From Pseudomonas sp. BP8 (lineage in GTDB: Bacteria > Pseudomonadota > Gammaproteobacteria > Pseudomonadales > Pseudomonadaceae), in contig NZ_JAGINK010000001.1 in the NCBI RefSeq assembly GCF_017875955.1, positions 2,696,501 to 2,760,500 of the forward strand: a stretch of DNA of 64,000 nt. Reading direction: 5' to 3'. Shown here piece after piece: positions 9,092 through 18,245 of the stretch (its first letter is position 1; each line of letters begins with the position of its first letter). A program made the translations under genes and the position numbers. The notes under the pieces were generated by a model. The model ran no database searches and was not told the origin of the DNA. It worked only from the letters and a program-made list of their open reading frames with translations.

Positions 9092-10297
9092 GTGAATTCC
9101 ATGGCTTCCACAGCAAAACAACAGAACTACGATGTGGTGATCGTTGGCGGCGCAGTTAACGGTAGCTCCACCGCGTACTTCCTGGCGAACAACCCCGACT
9201 TCAAAGGTTCAGTCCTCGTTATCGAAAGAGACTGGACCTACAACAAGTCGGCAACGGCCCTGTCGAGCAGCTCGATCCGCCAGCAATTTTCCAATCCGAT
9301 CAACATCGAGATTTCGAAATTCGGCGCTGAGTTTGTTCGCAATTTCCCAGAAGTGATGGAAGTCGACGGTGATCGTCCGGATCTCGCTTTCCACGAGAAC
9401 GGCTACCTCTTCCTCGGCGATACCAAGGGCTACGAAGTACTGCGTCGCCTGCATGATACCCAAGTGTCGCATGGCGCAGATGTTCATCTGCTGGACCCTG
9501 AGCAACTCAAGCGTAAGTTCCCCTGGGTGAACATCGACAGTTTGGCCGGTGCCAGCTTTGGCCAGACGGGTGAAGGTTGGTTCGATAGCCTGGGCATGCT
9601 CAATGGCTTCCGCCGCAAGGCACGTTCGATGGGCATTGAGTACATCGAGAATGAAGTCGTGGGCATTCAGCGCGAAGGCGATCGAGTGACTGGCGTGCAA
9701 CTGGCCAGTGGCGAGCGTATTGGTTGCGGTCTCTTGGTTAACTGTGCGGGGACCCGCGGTACCAAAATCGCTCGTATGGCGGGTCTCGACATTCCAGTCG
9801 AGCCACGTCGTCGTTCGCTGTTCGTCTTCGATTGCCGCACTCCATTGGAAGGCACCGTGCCGCTGACGATTGATCCGACGGGCGTGTTCTTCCGTCCTGA
9901 GGGCAAGTTCTACTTGGGTGGCACCTATCCCAAGCATGATCCGGAAGTGGATTTCGAGGACTTCGATGTACTCCACGATGAATTCGATGAGGAAGTCTGG
10001 CCGATCCTGGCTGAGCGCGTTCCGGCATTCGAAGGCATCAAGGTCGTCAACTTCTGGGCGGGCCACTACGACTTCTGCGTGCTGGATCACAACGCTATTG
10101 TGGGGCCGCATAACGAGGTCAAAAACTTCCTGTTCTGCAACGGATTCAGTGGGCATGGTCTCCAGCAAGCGCCAGCCATCGGCCGCGGCCTTTCTGAACT
10201 GATCACCTACGGCGGTTATCGCTCGCTGGACCTTGGCGCGCTGTCGTATCAGCGAGTAATCGATAACAAGCCATTCCTGGAAGACTCGGTCATTTGA
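9092..10297 (+). CDS. FAD-dependent oxidoreductase of the DAO family (FOXRED1/sarcosine-oxidase-like)
   Basis: The 401-residue flavoprotein has the FAD dinucleotide motif VVIVGGAVNGSSTAYFLA near the N-terminus, the block SSSIRQQFSNPINIEIS, and a C-terminal FAD-contact region CNGFSGHGLQQAPAIGRGLSELI. This pattern fits the DAO superfamily and especially FOXRED1-like oxidases; relatives oxidise secondary or D-amino acids to imines. Start may be GTG 9092 or ATG 9101. A RidA-type protein, which clears reactive imines, is encoded further on at 25372, which fits loosely. Substrate not determined. Confidence 0.85.
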   Translation: MNSMASTAKQQNYDVVIVGGAVNGSSTAYFLANNPDFKGSVLVIERDWTYNKSATALSSSSIRQQFSNPINIEISKFGAEFVRNFPEVMEVDGDRPDLAFHENGYLFLGDTKGYEVLRRLHDTQVSHGADVHLLDPEQLKRKFPWVNIDSLAGASFGQTGEGWFDSLGMLNGFRRKARSMGIEYIENEVVGIQREGDRVTGVQLASGERIGCGLLVNCAGTRGTKIARMAGLDIPVEPRRRSLFVFDCRTPLEGTVPLTIDPTGVFFRPEGKFYLGGTYPKHDPEVDFEDFDVLHDEFDEEVWPILAERVPAFEGIKVVNFWAGHYDFCVLDHNAIVGPHNEVKNFLFCNGFSGHGLQQAPAIGRGLSELITYGGYRSLDLGALSYQRVIDNKPFLEDSVI

Positions 10298-10323
10298 CCC
10301 CCAGGCCTGAGGAGAACATCACA

Positions 10324-12009
10324 ATGAATAATCCATCCAACGGTCAACGCAGTGGCGGTCAGGTTCTGGTCGATGCTCTGCGAGTCAATGGCGTCGACCG
10401 CGCCTTCTGCGTGCCCGGCGAAAGCTACCTTGCTGTCCTCGACGCGCTGCATGATGTCAAAGAAGAAATCGAACTGGTTGTCTGCCGGCAAGAAGGTGGT
10501 GCCGCTTACATGGCTGAGGCCTATGGCAAACTGACCGGTAAGCCGGGCATTTGCATGGTCACTCGCGGCCCGGGCGCCACCAATGCTTCGGTCGGCGTCC
10601 ATACCGCTTTCCAGGACTCCACCCCGATGATCCTGTTCATCGGTCAAGTCGCACGTGATCAGATTGAGCGTGAGGCATTCCAGGAAGTGGACTATCGCCG
10701 CATGTTCGGCCAGATGGCCAAATGGGTGGTCCAGATTGATGATGCCGCGCGTATTCCTGAGCTGGTCAACCAAGCCTTCCAGCGTGCTATCAGTGGCCGT
10801 CCAGGCCCAGTCGTAGTCGCCTTGCCGGAAGACATGCTGACAGACATGGTAAACGTGCCTGATGCCCGTCCTGCGCAGCGAGTGGAAGCTGCGCCCGCGC
10901 CGGCTGCTCTCGAGGAGCTGCAGTCGCTGATTGCCAAGGCATCCAAGCCCCTGGTGATCGCGGGGGGCGGCGGGTGGAATGATGATGCCGTGGCTGACCT
11001 CAAATGCTTCATCCAGACCCAAGGACTTCCGCTGGCGGCTTCCTTCCGCTGTCAGGACCTGTTTGATAACACGGATCCGCATTACGCCGGTGACATGGGC
11101 CTGGCAGCGGGGCCGGTTCTGGTTGACGCGGTCAAGCAGTCTGATTTGCTGATCGTCATCGGCGCGCGTCTCGGCGAAATGACAACCGGTGGCTACGCGC
11201 TGGTCGACATTCCCACGCCGAAGCAAGCCTTGGTTCACATTCACCCGAGCGCAGAAGAAATCGGTCGCGTGTATCAGCCGACACTGGGAATCAATGCCGG
11301 GCCGGCCAGTTTCCTTCGTCAGGCAGCGGCGTTGCCAGCGGCCAAGCCACAGGCATTCGAGGACTGGACTGCCAGTCTCAATCGCGGCTATTGCGGTAAC
11401 TTTGAAACCCCGCGTTCTCCTGGTGATGTCCAGATGAGCGAGGTCATTGCATGGCTCAACAAGACGCTGCCGACTGACAGCATCCTGACCTGCGGTGCTG
11501 GCAACTACACCGGTTGGGTACACCGTGGCTATCAGCACCGCACATTCCGCACCCTGCTTGGCCCAACCAACGGTTCGATGGGGTACGGAGTACCGGCTGC
11601 CGTAGCGGCAAAGCTGACCTACCCTGAGCGCACAGTAGTCGCTTTTGCAGGTGACGGTTGCTTCCTGATGAATGGCCAGGAGCTTGCCACCGCGGCGCAT
11701 TACGATGCCCGGCTGATCGTGGTAGTGGTCAACAACGGTATGTACGGCACTATTCGTATGCACCAGGAGCGTAGCTACCCAGGGCGTGTGTCTGGAACCG
11801 AGCTGCAAAACCCAGATTTCGCTGCCTTGGCCCGCGCATTCGGCCTGCACGGCGAAACGGTCACCCGGACCGAAGACTTCGCCAGCGCCTTTGAGCGCTG
11901 CCAAACGTCGGGCAAGCCAGCGTTGATCGAAATTCAGGTTGACCCTGAAGCTCTGACCCCGCGCATGACCCTCAGCCAGATCCGCGAAAAGGCTCTGACC
12001 TCGCGTTGA
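10324..12009 (+). CDS. Thiamine-diphosphate-dependent enzyme (acetolactate synthase/decarboxylase-like)
   Basis: The protein of about 561 residues has the three-domain layout of ThDP enzymes: an N-terminal Pyr domain with the ThDP-activating Glu57 in CRQEGGAAYMAEAYG, a central domain, and a C-terminal PP domain with the GDG...NN cofactor motif (GDGCFLMNGQE to VVVNNGMYG, about residues 442-475). ATG 10324 has GAGGAG just upstream and is preferred to the in-frame TTG at 10294. In context it may decarboxylate the 2-oxo acid from the aminotransferase to an aldehyde for the next gene. A carboligase is an equal alternative. Confidence 0.88.
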   Translation: MNNPSNGQRSGGQVLVDALRVNGVDRAFCVPGESYLAVLDALHDVKEEIELVVCRQEGGAAYMAEAYGKLTGKPGICMVTRGPGATNASVGVHTAFQDSTPMILFIGQVARDQIEREAFQEVDYRRMFGQMAKWVVQIDDAARIPELVNQAFQRAISGRPGPVVVALPEDMLTDMVNVPDARPAQRVEAAPAPAALEELQSLIAKASKPLVIAGGGGWNDDAVADLKCFIQTQGLPLAASFRCQDLFDNTDPHYAGDMGLAAGPVLVDAVKQSDLLIVIGARLGEMTTGGYALVDIPTPKQALVHIHPSAEEIGRVYQPTLGINAGPASFLRQAAALPAAKPQAFEDWTASLNRGYCGNFETPRSPGDVQMSEVIAWLNKTLPTDSILTCGAGNYTGWVHRGYQHRTFRTLLGPTNGSMGYGVPAAVAAKLTYPERTVVAFAGDGCFLMNGQELATAAHYDARLIVVVVNNGMYGTIRMHQERSYPGRVSGTELQNPDFAALARAFGLHGETVTRTEDFASAFERCQTSGKPALIEIQVDPEALTPRMTLSQIREKALTSR

Positions 12010-12020
12010 TGTTCCCTCAG

Positions 12021-12048
12021 GTGGGGTGCGGTATGGCCCCACTTTTTT
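12021..12048 (+). terminator. Hairpin with T-tract between the ThDP and aldehyde dehydrogenase genes
   Basis: GTGGGG (12021-12026) pairs with CCCCAC (12037-12042), followed by six T. It sits inside an apparently continuous operon and may make expression of the last gene partly independent. Confidence 0.65.
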
Positions 12049-12072
12049 CTCTCTTCGAACGAGCTAATCGAC

Positions 12073-13521
12073 ATGAAACTTGCCGATCACGATCTGCTGC
12101 GTGAAGTTTGCTATATCGACGGGAAATGGTTGGCCGCAGACAGTGGTCAGCGCATTAACGTCACCAATCCAGCTACCGGCGAGTTACTCGGTACGGTACC
12201 GAACATGGGCGCGGCGGAAACGCGACGGGCCATTGAGGCGGCGCAGCAGGCACTCTCGAGCTGGCGAGCCCTGACGGCCAAAGAACGTGCCGTTCGCTTG
12301 CAGGCCTGGTTCCGAGAGATTTTGGCTCACCAGGAAGATCTGGCCCAGATCATGACTGCGGAACAGGGCAAACCGCTCGCCGAGTCCCGTGGAGAAATCG
12401 CTTTCGCCGCAGCTTATGTGGAGTACTACGCGGAAGAGGGCAAGCGCATCTACGGTGATGTGATTCCCTCTCCGAATGCTGATCGCCGGCTGATTGTGAC
12501 CAAGGAGCCGATTGGGGTCTGTGCGGCGATTACGCCGTGGAACTTCCCAGCTGCGATGATCACGCGCAAAGCCGCCCCAGCATTGGCGGCGGGCTGTACA
12601 TTGGTGCTCAAGCCCGCATCGCAAACGCCTTACAGTGCCTTGGCGCTCTGTGTGCTTGCCGAGCGTGCAGGTATTCCAGCAGGTGTACTGAGCGTTGTCA
12701 CGGGTGATCCTGCGGCAATCGGTGGCGAGCTCACCGCAAGCCCTATCGTGCGCAAGCTGTCTTTCACCGGCTCAACGCCAATTGGCATCAAGTTGCTGGA
12801 GCAGTCCGCCGCAACGGTGAAGAAAGTCACCATGGAGCTGGGTGGTAACGCCCCCTTTATTGTCTTCGACGATGCCGATCTGGAGAAGGCAGTCGAGGGT
12901 GCGCTGATCGCCAAATTCCGTAACAGTGGTCAAACCTGTGTATGCGCCAACCGGTTCTACATCCAGGATGGAATCTACGACCGTTTTGTCGAGCGCTTTG
13001 CTGAGCGTGTGCGGGCATTGGTCGTGGGGCAGGGGGACCAACCAGCAACCCAGGTCGGGCCTATGATCGATGGTCGAGCTGCGGCTGGTGTAGAGCGCAT
13101 GGTGGGTGAGGCTGTTGAGGCCGGGGCCCGCGTTGTGACGGGTGGTCGTCGCCATGCACTGGGCGAGGCGTTTTTTGAACCGACATTGCTCGCTGACGTG
13201 AAACCGGACATGCGTGTTGCGCGTGAAGAGATCTTTGGCCCGGTTGCGCCTCTCTTCCGCTTCACCAGCGAAGAGGAAGTAATTGCCGAAGCCAACAACA
13301 CCGAGTTCGGTCTGGCGTGCTACCTGTACGCCCGAGACGTTGGCCGCATCTGGAGGGTCTCAGAAGCGCTTGAGTATGGCATGGTGGGTGTAAACGTCGG
13401 TGTTGTCGCAACCGAGGTCGCGCCGTTTGGTGGGGTGAAGTCGTCGGGGCTGGGTCGTGAAGGTTCTCGATACGGCATCGAGGACTATCTCGAGATCAAG
13501 TACGTCTGCTTGGGGCTTTGA
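12073..13521 (+). CDS. NAD(P)-dependent aldehyde dehydrogenase, succinate-semialdehyde type
   Basis: The 482-residue ALDH has TPWNFPAAMITRKAAPALAAG near residue 155, the general base Glu255 in MELGGNAPF, the catalytic Cys289 in SGQTCVCANRFY, and the EEIFGPVAPLFRF block. The overall pattern matches the GabD class of succinate/glutarate-semialdehyde dehydrogenases. It is 63 bp after the ThDP gene, across a terminator. In the proposed pathway it would oxidise the aldehyde made by the ThDP enzyme. The class is secure; the natural aldehyde is not. Confidence 0.9.
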   Translation: MKLADHDLLREVCYIDGKWLAADSGQRINVTNPATGELLGTVPNMGAAETRRAIEAAQQALSSWRALTAKERAVRLQAWFREILAHQEDLAQIMTAEQGKPLAESRGEIAFAAAYVEYYAEEGKRIYGDVIPSPNADRRLIVTKEPIGVCAAITPWNFPAAMITRKAAPALAAGCTLVLKPASQTPYSALALCVLAERAGIPAGVLSVVTGDPAAIGGELTASPIVRKLSFTGSTPIGIKLLEQSAATVKKVTMELGGNAPFIVFDDADLEKAVEGALIAKFRNSGQTCVCANRFYIQDGIYDRFVERFAERVRALVVGQGDQPATQVGPMIDGRAAAGVERMVGEAVEAGARVVTGGRRHALGEAFFEPTLLADVKPDMRVAREEIFGPVAPLFRFTSEEEVIAEANNTEFGLACYLYARDVGRIWRVSEALEYGMVGVNVGVVATEVAPFGGVKSSGLGREGSRYGIEDYLEIKYVCLGL

Positions 13522-13649
13522 TCCCGGCCGCCTGGCACCACCGTATTCAAACCGATCGCGTCGCTATTCTGTGGCGCGCATCGGTTTGTCATGAGCAAGC
13601 ATCTTTTAACCCATTGGTCGTAGGTTCGCCCACTGCTGTGGCTGAGTAT

Positions 13650-13678
13650 GTCAGCACAGGCTCGGCGCCTGTGCTGAC
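13650..13678. terminator. Perfect 12-bp stem-loop between convergent genes
   Basis: GTCAGCACAGGC (13650-13661) pairs with GCCTGTGCTGAC (13667-13678) around a 5-nt loop. It lies in the 268-bp space between the convergent aldehyde dehydrogenase and TonB-receptor genes. No T-tract follows on either side, so it could be a bidirectional terminator or an mRNA-stabilising hairpin. I see nothing else in this gap. Confidence 0.55.
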
Positions 13679-13789
13679 TTGGGTAGCAGCCTTGGAGGGT
13701 ATGTTTGGTTAATTTAATTCTATCACTTTTAAGTTTGTGATCCTTGTTTTTCACGCAGGCGCTATTGTGGTAAAGGGCGAGGTCAGTGT

Positions 13790-16261
13790 TTAGAAGTTGT
13801 ATGTATATCCCGCTGTTGCTGTGCGGCCTTGGCCGGAGAAATAGTAGTCATCGCCGATAATCGCACTCTGCGAGTAGTACGTAATGTATTGTTTATTGAA
13901 CAGGTTCGAGATGCCGAGCGTCAATTTACCGTAAGGAAGCGTGTAGCCCACGGCCAGATCGACCAGCGTATAACCAGAGAAACGATAGTCCTGGGGCGCA
14001 TAGGTGTTGACTACATTATTGCCGTCGAAGCTGCGCTTCATGTACCAGTTAGCCTGTACCAGGCTGCTGAGGCGCTCATTCCAGCTCGCACTCCAGCTCA
14101 GCCCCAGCCGGTCCGGTGCGATATTGGAACCATCCAGTTTGGTATCGACCTTATTGTCGCCATCGAGGTCATAGCGGCCTCGCGTGTGAGAATAACTGAG
14201 CCCCGCCTGATGTATGTCATTGAGTGCGTAGGTCGCCGCCAGTTCTACCCCATCGATTTCACTTCTATAGCGATTTGCAACCCATTGGTCATTGGTATAA
14301 GAGAGCACGGTACCGGGCTTGACCGTAGTATGGAAGTAGCTGGCTTGCAGTGCCAGTTTGTCGTTGTTGATGCGCAAGCCGATTTCATAATTGTCGGCAA
14401 TGTCTGGCTCGAAGTAGGACATCTCGGACAGCTTGGCGCCGTTTACCGAGATACCGCGAATGGCCTTGCCCATGTCTGGAACCTTGAAACCCTGCGAGTA
14501 ATTGGCAAACAGGTTGAGCGATTCGAGAGGTGACCAGGAGGCCCCGAAGTTGTAAAGCGTTTTGCCAAAACTGAGATCTGCGCCTTCGACATACCGGCTG
14601 CCATAGCGCGGCAAGGTGGTAAAACTGTCAACGTCGATACTGGCGCGCTCATGGCGGACGCCCCCGAGGATTTTCACCGTTGGTGTGGGTGAGTATTCCA
14701 ATTGTGCAAAGGGTGAAACATCGGTGTAAACGATGTCGGGCACCCAGGAAAGCTTGCTGTAGAGCAGCGACTGACTGGACCGTTCGTGCATCATGTCCAG
14801 GCCCACCGTGGCCTTCATGCTGTCGTCGAGAAAGCCGAGCGAGGTCACGCTAAACTTGGCGCCCACCTTATCGAACTCAGCATGGCTCTGGTCGTAGGTA
14901 TTGTTGTTCAGGAATTTGGTATTGCCCCTGAACATCGAGTCGACGGTCTGATAATACAGCACAGCATTTATCTTCATGCCGTGGAAGTCATAATGGTCGT
15001 AGCTTGTGCCTAGTGTCCAGGCATCGTTGTAGGGAGCGCTTCCCAGCGGTGTGTCTTTGCTGGACGTACTCGGGACGCCCTCGCTCCTGTTGCCGGATAC
15101 GAGGGAGTAGCGGTTGTTGTTCTTTATCTCGTACCGATTCACGCTAAGCGCGATATTCTGGTCATCGCCGATCCAATAACCCAGCTTGCCCATCACGTCG
15201 TAGGACTTGGAGTCCATCAAGTCACCTTGCGCATCGTAGGTGCCGATTCGTCTGTCCGCGCCATCGAAAAATGTCCCCTGGCTCTGGTAGCTGGCGTTGA
15301 ACAGGTAGTCGATGGCACCCTCACTGCCATTGATGCCATAGGTGGTCTTGTATGACAGCGCCTCGCCGGCGAGCCGTGACGTCGGCGATGAAAGCTCGGC
15401 AGAGATATGTTGGTGCGGCGTTCCGCCTCGTGGCTGCTGGGTGATGATGTTGATAACGCCGCCCATGCCGCCAATGCCATTGCTCGCACTGGCGCCTTGT
15501 ATCACCTCGATCCTGTCGATCATGGCGGGGTCGATGGTGCCCATGTCACGCCCGATGCTGGTGTACATCGGGCTGGACTGGGGAATGCCGTCTATCAGTA
15601 CCAGCGGTTGCAGGCCCCGCATGGTTTGCCCGTAGTTACTCATTTTTTGCATCGATGGGGGCATCGACGGGATCAGGTTGCTGAGTATTTGCGTGGTGCT
15701 GGAGGTGAAGGCTTGTTGTGCCTCTATCTCTTCATGGCTTATTACCTTGATGTTCTGAGGCGAGTCGTTACTTGATTGCGCCAGGCGCGTCGAGCTGACG
15801 GTAGTGGCCTCGAGTTCGGCAGGTTTGTTTTGCTTGGTTGCGGCAGGGGGCGTCACAAGGGGCATGTCCGCTGCCGCTTCCAAGAGGTAGTTGCCCTGGC
15901 CGAGCGAGCGTGCACGCCATCCACTATTGGCGAGCAGGCGTGCAAAACCTTCCTCGACCGCGTATGGCCCAGTCAGGCCCTGGGTGCGCATACCCTCAAG
16001 GCTGCTCAGGTTTGCACTGAGGTTGACCCCCGCCTGCGCAGCGTAGGCCGCCACTGCCGAACCAAGCGGGCCGGCCGCAATGTCATAGGTCCTTCGGGAC
16101 AGACTGGAAGCAGCTTCTCCGGCCTGAACCTGCGGTGTGATCAGGCTCACGGCCAGCCCCCCGGCGATGCTCGCCAGCGTCAATCGGATGGCTTTGGCAA
16201 CAGGTTTGAGGGGCGTGCCCGGCGCGGCCGGACGCGAGTGTTGTTCAGGTTGTCCAAGCAT
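13790..16261 (-). CDS. TonB-dependent siderophore receptor with STN signalling domain
   Basis: The 823-residue outer-membrane receptor is of the FpvA/FecA signalling type. After an export signal ending near residue 48 comes an STN domain (about 57-130, YDIAAGPLGSAVAAYAAQAG), then the plug (SPQNIKVISHEEIEAQ to GGVINIITQQPRGG), then a 22-strand barrel ending in Phe (YTYNF). The STN domain signals ligand binding to FecR. The fecR and ECF sigma genes lie directly upstream on the same strand, giving the standard cell-surface signalling cassette. Ligand specificity cannot be read. Confidence 0.93.
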   Translation of the reverse strand: MLGQPEQHSRPAAPGTPLKPVAKAIRLTLASIAGGLAVSLITPQVQAGEAASSLSRRTYDIAAGPLGSAVAAYAAQAGVNLSANLSSLEGMRTQGLTGPYAVEEGFARLLANSGWRARSLGQGNYLLEAAADMPLVTPPAATKQNKPAELEATTVSSTRLAQSSNDSPQNIKVISHEEIEAQQAFTSSTTQILSNLIPSMPPSMQKMSNYGQTMRGLQPLVLIDGIPQSSPMYTSIGRDMGTIDPAMIDRIEVIQGASASNGIGGMGGVINIITQQPRGGTPHQHISAELSSPTSRLAGEALSYKTTYGINGSEGAIDYLFNASYQSQGTFFDGADRRIGTYDAQGDLMDSKSYDVMGKLGYWIGDDQNIALSVNRYEIKNNNRYSLVSGNRSEGVPSTSSKDTPLGSAPYNDAWTLGTSYDHYDFHGMKINAVLYYQTVDSMFRGNTKFLNNNTYDQSHAEFDKVGAKFSVTSLGFLDDSMKATVGLDMMHERSSQSLLYSKLSWVPDIVYTDVSPFAQLEYSPTPTVKILGGVRHERASIDVDSFTTLPRYGSRYVEGADLSFGKTLYNFGASWSPLESLNLFANYSQGFKVPDMGKAIRGISVNGAKLSEMSYFEPDIADNYEIGLRINNDKLALQASYFHTTVKPGTVLSYTNDQWVANRYRSEIDGVELAATYALNDIHQAGLSYSHTRGRYDLDGDNKVDTKLDGSNIAPDRLGLSWSASWNERLSSLVQANWYMKRSFDGNNVVNTYAPQDYRFSGYTLVDLAVGYTLPYGKLTLGISNLFNKQYITYYSQSAIIGDDYYFSGQGRTATAGYTYNF

Positions 16262-16399
16262 GTTGATCAGTCCTTAGGGGGCTCAATGAATCGAATTGTT
16301 TATTCATTGACAGGCGAGCCCAAAAAACCGGACAGACATGTGGGACTACCGCGCCCGATTTGCCGCCGCCGTGCAGGCAATAGCGTGCACAAGGGGGCG

Positions 16400-17353
16400 T
16401 CAGGCGCGGGTGACATTGACCCAGTAATCCGTACGCCGTCTCACGCGCACAGGCAGGATGTGCGTAAGCAAGTCAAGGAGGCGATCGGTATCCTGGAGTT
16501 GATACACCCCGAATACGCGCAGGTCTGCGACGGCATCGTCACACCGCAAAATACCCTTGCGATAGCGTGCTATTTCGTCAAGGAACGCTTGCAAACGCAT
16601 GTTGTCGGCATACAGCGTTCCGCGCGTCCACGCGTCGCTCATGACGGGTAACGGCACACAGTCGCCAATCTGCCGGGCATCGAATTTGGTTCGCTGTGCC
16701 TCATGCACGACAAGGCGCTGGCTCGTTAGTGCGGGCACGATCTCGACAGCACCCTTGAGAACCGAGAGCTCGGTGAAGTGTGGGTGCTGGCGAACAATGA
16801 ATTCTGTGCCCAGTGCTCGCAACTGGCCATTATTTGTCTGCACGAGGAAAGGTGGGGCGCTTTCTGGCATATCATGCGCCGTTTTGACCAGTATTTCGCC
16901 CTTGTACTGGCGAACCAGCCGGTTATGCCCATCGAACCGGGCATCGAAGGCGGTGTCGGTATTGAGCAGGACCTGGCTACCGTCAGTCAGCCTGGCCAGG
17001 CGTTGCTCACCCTTGGCTGTGCTGAAGTCCGCCGTCCAGCCCTGCCAAGGCACATAGCGATACGTGAACACTCCGAGCGCCGGTGTGGCTATGGCGAAGG
17101 CCAGTGCGCGAAGCACAGTACGGCGGTTGTGGGGCGTGCGAGGCCGGGTCAGCACCTGCATGCCGATACCGCCAGGGACGCTGCTCATCCTGCTTCTCAA
17201 TTGCTGTGCGCATGACCAAACCTGCTCGTGCCGGGCGCTCTGCTTACGCCAATGCGTCAACGCCAGTTGTTCGGCCTGGCTGAAATCCGAAGCGCCCGAG
17301 CGCGCGAGCCAATGTGCGGCCTCGTCAAGGATGCGTCCATCCACATCAGGCAT
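16400..17353 (-). CDS. FecR family anti-sigma/sigma regulator
   Basis: The 317-residue protein has an N-terminal cytoplasmic DUF4880-type region (DEAAHWLARSGASDFS), one membrane segment near residues 80-100 (VLRALAFAIATPALGVFTYRY is close to it) and a periplasmic FecR domain (about 115-210). It transmits the receptor signal to the ECF sigma factor encoded just before it; the stop of that gene and this start are 1 bp apart. It lies 138 bp upstream of the receptor gene. Confidence 0.92.
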   Translation of the reverse strand: MPDVDGRILDEAAHWLARSGASDFSQAEQLALTHWRKQSARHEQVWSCAQQLRSRMSSVPGGIGMQVLTRPRTPHNRRTVLRALAFAIATPALGVFTYRYVPWQGWTADFSTAKGEQRLARLTDGSQVLLNTDTAFDARFDGHNRLVRQYKGEILVKTAHDMPESAPPFLVQTNNGQLRALGTEFIVRQHPHFTELSVLKGAVEIVPALTSQRLVVHEAQRTKFDARQIGDCVPLPVMSDAWTRGTLYADNMRLQAFLDEIARYRKGILRCDDAVADLRVFGVYQLQDTDRLLDLLTHILPVRVRRRTDYWVNVTRA

Positions 17354-17354
17354 A

Positions 17355-17879
17355 TCAGCTGTCCAGCATGATGCTCAGGCATTGCCTGAAGCCTTGGGCC
17401 ATATAACGGGTGACCGTACGCACGCTCAAGTGCATGCGTGTCGCGATCTCTTCGTAGGTAAGGCCATCGAGTTGTGAAAGCAGAAATGCTGTACGGATCT
17501 TCGGTGGCAGGCCCGCGAGCAGTGCGTCCAGCTCTATCAGAGTTTCCAGCAAGATGGCACGTGCTTCTGGCGACAGCGCTGTTTCTTCGGGCAGGTGCTG
17601 CAGGCTGGCAAGGTAGGCACGTTCCACCGACAGGCGCTCCAGGTGATTGACCATCAGCCGCTGAGCCACGGTTCTCAAGTAAGCCCGTGGTTCACGAATG
17701 TCCTCAAGCGCTTGGGCCTTGGCACTGGCCCAGATGCGCATAAAGGTGTCCTGTGCGATGTCGGCGGCCCCTTCTCTAGAGTTGAGTCGGCATTGCAGCC
17801 AAGCCACCAGCCAACTGCGATGCAATGTATATAGGTTCCCTAGTGCTTCACCGGCGGCGCCATCGGCTCGAGAGGACAT
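17355..17879 (-). CDS. ECF sigma-70 factor, FecI/FpvI-like
   Basis: With ATG at 17879 the protein has 174 residues, the usual size for iron-starvation ECF factors. Region 2 shows ADIAQDTFMRIWASAKAQ and region 4 shows LDGLTYEEIATRMHLSVRTVTRYMAQGFRQC. The frame stays open to 18233, but the upstream part is not sigma-like; ATG 17903 is a possible alternative start. A candidate Fur site lies 39 bp upstream. Together with FecR and the receptor it forms an iron-responsive signalling unit. Confidence 0.9.
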   Translation of the reverse strand: MSSRADGAAGEALGNLYTLHRSWLVAWLQCRLNSREGAADIAQDTFMRIWASAKAQALEDIREPRAYLRTVAQRLMVNHLERLSVERAYLASLQHLPEETALSPEARAILLETLIELDALLAGLPPKIRTAFLLSQLDGLTYEEIATRMHLSVRTVTRYMAQGFRQCLSIMLDS

Positions 17880-17917
17880 GTGCGTACCCAAGTACAAATG
17901 CATGCATGATATCAAAT

Positions 17918-17936
17918 AAAAATGATTTGTATTTTG
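17918..17936 (-). promoter_or_regulatory. Candidate Fur box before the ECF sigma gene
   Basis: On the minus strand this AT-rich 19-mer contains AATCATT and matches the 19-bp consensus for Fur at about 12 positions. It lies 39-57 bp before the sigma-factor start, where iron repression would be expected. The match is moderate and was scored by eye only. Confidence 0.35.
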
Positions 17937-18245
17937 ATTAATTTTATCTGCGGCGGGTGCACTATCCTCCGAAGATTCAGGCCTGCGCCTCTGTCCATCA
18001 GGTATGTTCGCGCAGAGCGGGAGGGCGCTGGAGGCACGAACGGTCATCTCCAGCAGCTCAGGGCGGGCGCCCTGAGTATCGAAGAAGACGAGGTCATCAC
18101 CGAAGCCGACATGAGACTGGCTAGTCGCACCCCACGGTGAGGGTAATGGAGATTGATTAGAGGCTACGTGTCGAAGCGCTGGAGCGGTGTTCAAGACCCC
18201 TTCCTGGATGAAGCTCTCCGGTCCGGATCCCAATCGTCGTGCGGC

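Noticed and set aside
10249..12042. Minus-strand open frame of 597 codons opposite the ThDP gene
   Set aside because: The plus strand has clear ThDP motifs; the antisense product is low-complexity shadow sequence.
3258..13521. Naming the operon as caprolactam or N-methylhydantoin degradation
   Set aside because: HyuAB, aminotransferase and aldehyde dehydrogenase fit caprolactam in part, and the FAD oxidase fits sarcosine in part, but the remaining genes fit neither and no carbamoylsarcosine amidase is present.
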